Shown one piece after another: positions 7,793-10,443 of a stretch of DNA of 10,443 nucleotides; the stretch's first letter is position 1, and each line of letters opens with the position of its first letter. The DNA lies in contig MERE01000105.1 of assembly GCA_001771975.1 (NCBI GenBank), positions 1 to 10,443 on the forward strand, in the 5' to 3' direction. The notes under the pieces are model-generated. The model was not told the origin of the DNA, did not search any database, and worked only from the letters and a program-made list of their open reading frames with translations. Made by a program: the position numbers and the translations under genes. This DNA is from Betaproteobacteria bacterium RIFCSPLOWO2_02_FULL_68_150. Lineage in GTDB: Bacteria; Pseudomonadota; Gammaproteobacteria; Burkholderiales; SG8-39.

Positions 7793-8534
7793 GCCGCAGC
7801 TCGGCGCTGATCGCCAGGTGGTCCGAGAGCAGCGACCACGGCGCGCCACGATGCACGCGTGAAGCGACGATGTGGAAACCGCGCACGTAGATGCGGTCCA
7901 GTTGCAGCAGCGGCAGCAGGCTCGGAAAGGTGCGCGCGGCGCGGCCGCGGCTCGACACGGATACCTCGGTCATGCCCAGACGCTGCTCCAGGATCGCGCT
8001 GGCGCGGTGGCGCCAGTCGTTGAAGTCCCCCGCGACGATGATCGGCACGTCGCGCGCGGAAATCGCCTCGAGGCGCTCGCCGATGGCCGCCAGCTGCCGG
8101 CGCCGGCCGCGTTCGTGCAGCGACAGATGCACGCAGACGCAGTGCAGGTTGCGTTGCCAGCCCGGCACGGCCACCACGCAGTGCAGCAGGCCGCGCCGCT
8201 CGAAGCGGTGGTCGGAGACGTCCTCGTTTTCGATCGAGACGATCGGGAAGCGCGACAGGATGGCGTTGCCGTGGTGGCCGTGGTCGTAGACCGCATTGCG
8301 GCCGTAGGCGTGCTGCCACTGGTTCGCGGCAAGATACTCGTGCTGCGGCGCGAGCGGCCAGGTCGCGAAGCGGCGCTCGTGGCGCTCGTTCAGCCCCTGC
8401 ACTTCCTGCAGGAACGCGAGATCCGGAGCGAGCGTGCGCAGGCCCTCGCGCAGCTCGTGAATCACCATGCGGCGGTTGAATTGCGACAGCCCCTTGTGCA
8501 CGTTGAGCGTCACGACGCGCAGCGCGTCGCTCAT
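7785..8534 (-). CDS. ybhP: YbhP-like endonuclease/exonuclease/phosphatase (EEP) protein
   Basis: EEP-fold enzymes hydrolyse phosphodiester or phosphate-monoester bonds with a metal ion; the substrate of YbhP-type proteins is not known to me. The 249-residue protein has every core motif: N11 in TLNVHKG, E44 in FLQEVQG, HGNAILSRFPI (about 88-98), H136 in CVHLSLH, D170/N172 in AGDFND, D213 in QLDRIYV, and the terminal pair D238/H239 in LSDHLAI. All catalytic residues are present, so it should be active. No signal peptide is visible. It starts 10 nt after the lipoprotein gene, without an obvious Shine-Dalgarno, and its 3' end overlaps clsB. The pairing with ClsB suggests a membrane phospholipid link, such as head-group or lipid-phosphate hydrolysis; this is inference. 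Confidence 0.9.
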   Translation of the reverse strand: MSDALRVVTLNVHKGLSQFNRRMVIHELREGLRTLAPDLAFLQEVQGLNERHERRFATWPLAPQHEYLAANQWQHAYGRNAVYDHGHHGNAILSRFPIVSIENEDVSDHRFERRGLLHCVVAVPGWQRNLHCVCVHLSLHERGRRRQLAAIGERLEAISARDVPIIVAGDFNDWRHRASAILEQRLGMTEVSVSSRGRAARTFPSLLPLLQLDRIYVRGFHIVASRVHRGAPWSLLSDHLAISAELRRA

Positions 8535-8544
8535 GACGGGTGGT

Positions 8545-10008
8545 TCATTTCAGATCGAACACGAAGCGCTTTTCGAGCAGGTCGGCGTCGTCGAAATGCC
8601 GCCGGCCGACGAACGCGGTGGCGTGCCGGCCCCACTGGCGCATCGCGCCCGCGGAGGCGATTCCCATCGGCCAGAATAGATGGCGTTCCGCACGTTCGCT
8701 GCCGGCGATCAGCGCATCCGGACCGAAAGCGCTGCGCCGCCCCCCTTCCACGCGCGCCAGCGAACGCAGTTCCTCATAGCGATGGAAAGTGTAGCGCGCG
8801 GCGCTGCCGGCGGCGGTTGTGAACCAGACGCGTTCGACGTAATGCGTACGCGCGGCCAGACGCACCACGGGGCGGGCGTCCGGCGGGATGCGCGCCAGGG
8901 TCTGCGGCACCAACGCCCATTCGTCCAGTCCATCCGGCGCCGCCAGCAGGCGCGCGCGCGGTGTCGGAAAGAACAGGTGAAAGCACCCGCAGGCATGGAT
9001 CGAGTCGTACAGCAGCGGTTCACCGTCCGGCGCCAGTGTCACCCGCCAGACCAGGCCGTCCAGCGCTCCCGCGAACAGGTCGCCGCGCCCCTCGGCAGGA
9101 CGCTCGGCGAACCAGATCGTGTACACCAGCTGCAGCAGCGGCCGGCCGCGGTAAACGGTATGCGCAAGATCGACGTACACCACCGGGTCCGATGCATCGA
9201 CAGACGGGACTTCGGTCTCCGGCAGCCAGCGCAGCTTGCCGAAACGATCGTGATCGCCGCTTTGCTCGATTTCGAGGATCGGCGCATGAGCCGCGAGCAG
9301 AAGTTCCAGGTCGCCGGCAGACGGCTCGGGAAGGCGCAGCGCGTTCGCATCTGCCGTCGCAAGCGCCCGCAGCGCTGCGGCGCCCGCCTGCGCCGGGAGC
9401 GCAGGCGGTTCGTAGCGCACCCGCGCGGCTGCGGGAACTTCCTGCGAATCGCGCCTGAAGGCAGTGCGCACCTCCGCCTCCCACCGCCGCACCCCCGCGG
9501 CAAAGGGGATGCGCGTCAGCGCATAAAGACCCAATAGGCGCTGCGTGGTGGAGTAGTCATCCGGCACGCGTAAGCGCCCGAGCAGCCGGCGCAGCGACTC
9601 CGGCTGTGCCAGATCGGCAGCGCGCAGCAGCCGGGCGCACTCGTCAGTCCGTCTTTGAGCGGCGCCGGAAGTTTGCCCGGGAAGGTTGGCCAGCTCAGCG
9701 CGGCGCGCCGCTTGATCGAGTCGCGCGAGGCGCTCGACCAGTGCCTGCATCGCCCCGGGATCGGACGCGGCGGCCGGGGCGAGCGCCGCCAGCAGCCGGT
9801 TGACGCGCAGGTAGGGAAATCCCGCCACGCGCGTCTCCTGCGCGTCGCGCACCCCTGCCGCCTCGACCCGATCGTCGAGCGCCACGAACCAGCTCGCGCA
9901 ATCCCGCAACGGCGCGTCCTGCGAACCGAGGTGATCGCGCAGCGGAACCTCCAGCGATGCGCAGCCTGCAAGCTGCACGACCACCAGCGCGCGCAGTAGG
10001 CGCCGCAT
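8545..10008 (-). CDS. Predicted lipoprotein of unknown function, 487 aa
   Basis: I do not recognise a family with a known role. The N-terminus is a lipoprotein signal: MRR, a hydrophobic run (LLRALVVVQ), then the lipobox LAGC with Cys16. The next residues ASLE carry no Asp at +2, so outer-membrane sorting by Lol is possible. The remainder has no further membrane segments. Visible features are an Ala/Arg/Leu-rich helical first half with several Cys, then a more strand-like second half with VVYVDLAHTVYRGRPLLQLV, a YDSIHACGCFHLFFP segment carrying CGC and two His, and TFHRYEELRSLARVEGG. Clustered His and Cys could bind metal, but no known site is recognised. The gene starts 2 nt after nudB ends and ends 10 nt before the ybhP-like gene, so it belongs to the same operon. 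Confidence 0.85.
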   Translation of the reverse strand: MRRLLRALVVVQLAGCASLEVPLRDHLGSQDAPLRDCASWFVALDDRVEAAGVRDAQETRVAGFPYLRVNRLLAALAPAAASDPGAMQALVERLARLDQAARRAELANLPGQTSGAAQRRTDECARLLRAADLAQPESLRRLLGRLRVPDDYSTTQRLLGLYALTRIPFAAGVRRWEAEVRTAFRRDSQEVPAAARVRYEPPALPAQAGAAALRALATADANALRLPEPSAGDLELLLAAHAPILEIEQSGDHDRFGKLRWLPETEVPSVDASDPVVYVDLAHTVYRGRPLLQLVYTIWFAERPAEGRGDLFAGALDGLVWRVTLAPDGEPLLYDSIHACGCFHLFFPTPRARLLAAPDGLDEWALVPQTLARIPPDARPVVRLAARTHYVERVWFTTAAGSAARYTFHRYEELRSLARVEGGRRSAFGPDALIAGSERAERHLFWPMGIASAGAMRQWGRHATAFVGRRHFDDADLLEKRFVFDLK

Positions 10009-10010
10009 GG

Positions 10011-10443
10011 TCAGCTCGCGGCCGCCGCCAGCGCGCGTGCGGACAGCATGCGAATGGCGTCACGGTTGGACCAGGAAAAACATCGTTGTGCGGCTTCGTG
10101 CGAGGGCAGCCAAACGCTGGCGCGGTGTTCTTCGGGCGCCAGCGTCACCGCCACCCGGCCGGGCAGCTCGAGACTGAAGACGTGCTCGGCATTGTGCGTG
10201 GTCCCGGGCGCAAAACGGTGCCGCCACTCCGGATAGATCTCGAAGGTGTAGGTCAGATTCCAGCGCCGCAGCGCGCCCCGCTGCGGCTCGAGCCCGGTTT
10301 CCTCGCGCAGTTCGCGCCGCGCCGCCTCTGCCAGCGGCTCGCCCGGCCAATCCAGCGAACCCGTGACCGATTGCCAGTATCCCGGCCGTGCGGCGCGTTC
10401 GATCAGCAGCACGTCGAGTTCGGCCGTGTGCACGATCACCAGC
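10011..10443 (-). CDS. nudB: Dihydroneopterin triphosphate diphosphatase (Nudix), N-terminus cut by window edge
   Basis: NudB removes pyrophosphate from dihydroneopterin triphosphate, an early step in folate synthesis. The frame is open to the right edge and the true start lies outside: the visible residues LVIVHT correspond to the first strand, and E. coli NudB has further residues before it. The match rests on DVLLIERAARPGYWQSVTGS, the Nudix helix EPLAEAARRELREETGL, and the region around WNLTYTFEIYPEWRHRFAPG, typical of NudB. The loop between the Nudix Gly and first Glu has six residues where the generic box has five; I recall this in other betaproteobacterial NudB proteins, so it is probably normal. 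The gene is followed after 2 nt by the lipoprotein gene. Confidence 0.88.
   Translation of the reverse strand, partial: LVIVHTAELDVLLIERAARPGYWQSVTGSLDWPGEPLAEAARRELREETGLEPQRGALRRWNLTYTFEIYPEWRHRFAPGTTHNAEHVFSLELPGRVAVTLAPEEHRASVWLPSHEAAQRCFSWSNRDAIRMLSARALAAAAS

Noticed and set aside
7872..8822. 316-codon plus-strand frame opposite the ybhP-like gene and the lipoprotein 3' end
   Set aside because: The minus-strand product has all EEP catalytic motifs; the plus-strand one is a compositionally biased shadow.

Overview
The window looks like a high-GC betaproteobacterial chromosome segment. The reasons are the protein sequences of the str operon, a NudB-type Nudix gene linked to a YbhP/ClsB-like pair, and EAL and MaoC genes of the kind common in that class. 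The species cannot be named from the sequence alone. There is no integrase, insertion sequence, CRISPR array, tRNA or rRNA.

Layout. (1) 1-3210, minus strand: the str operon, rpsL-rpsG-fusA-tuf, with tuf cut by the left edge. It has its own sigma70-type promoter (TTGACG-18-TATAAT, 3178-3207) and a leader of about 72 nt that can form a GC-rich hairpin. rpoC is not directly upstream. (2) 3247-4599, minus strand: a 169-aa protein of unknown function, preceded by a degenerate EAL-domain protein. (3) 4673-6604, plus strand, divergent from the EAL gene: a secreted GlcG/HbpS-like (DUF336) protein and MaoC-like hot-dog proteins, all joined by stop/start overlaps. (4) 6611-10443, minus strand, convergent with block 3: a compact operon nudB (cut by the right edge), a large unknown lipoprotein, a YbhP-like EEP-family phosphatase/nuclease, and a ClsB-like cardiolipin synthase.

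The most striking structure is an exact 491-bp direct tandem duplication (5056-5546 and 5547-6037). It keeps the parental DUF336 and maoC genes intact and inserts between them a 163-aa in-frame chimera: the first 126 residues of the MaoC protein joined to the last 36 residues of the DUF336 protein. The overlapping TGATG stop/start is present at both junctions, so the coupled gene order still reads through. The copies are identical, so the event is very recent or is an assembly artefact; reads across the junction would decide. Downstream lies an older, diverged MaoC paralogue with the same catalytic Asp/His pair.

I find no evidence for a new defence or mobile system. The points worth checking are the duplication and chimera, the paired MaoC paralogues, the degenerate EAL protein with a possibly leaderless start, and the leader hairpin and compressed rpsL-rpsG spacer of the str operon.
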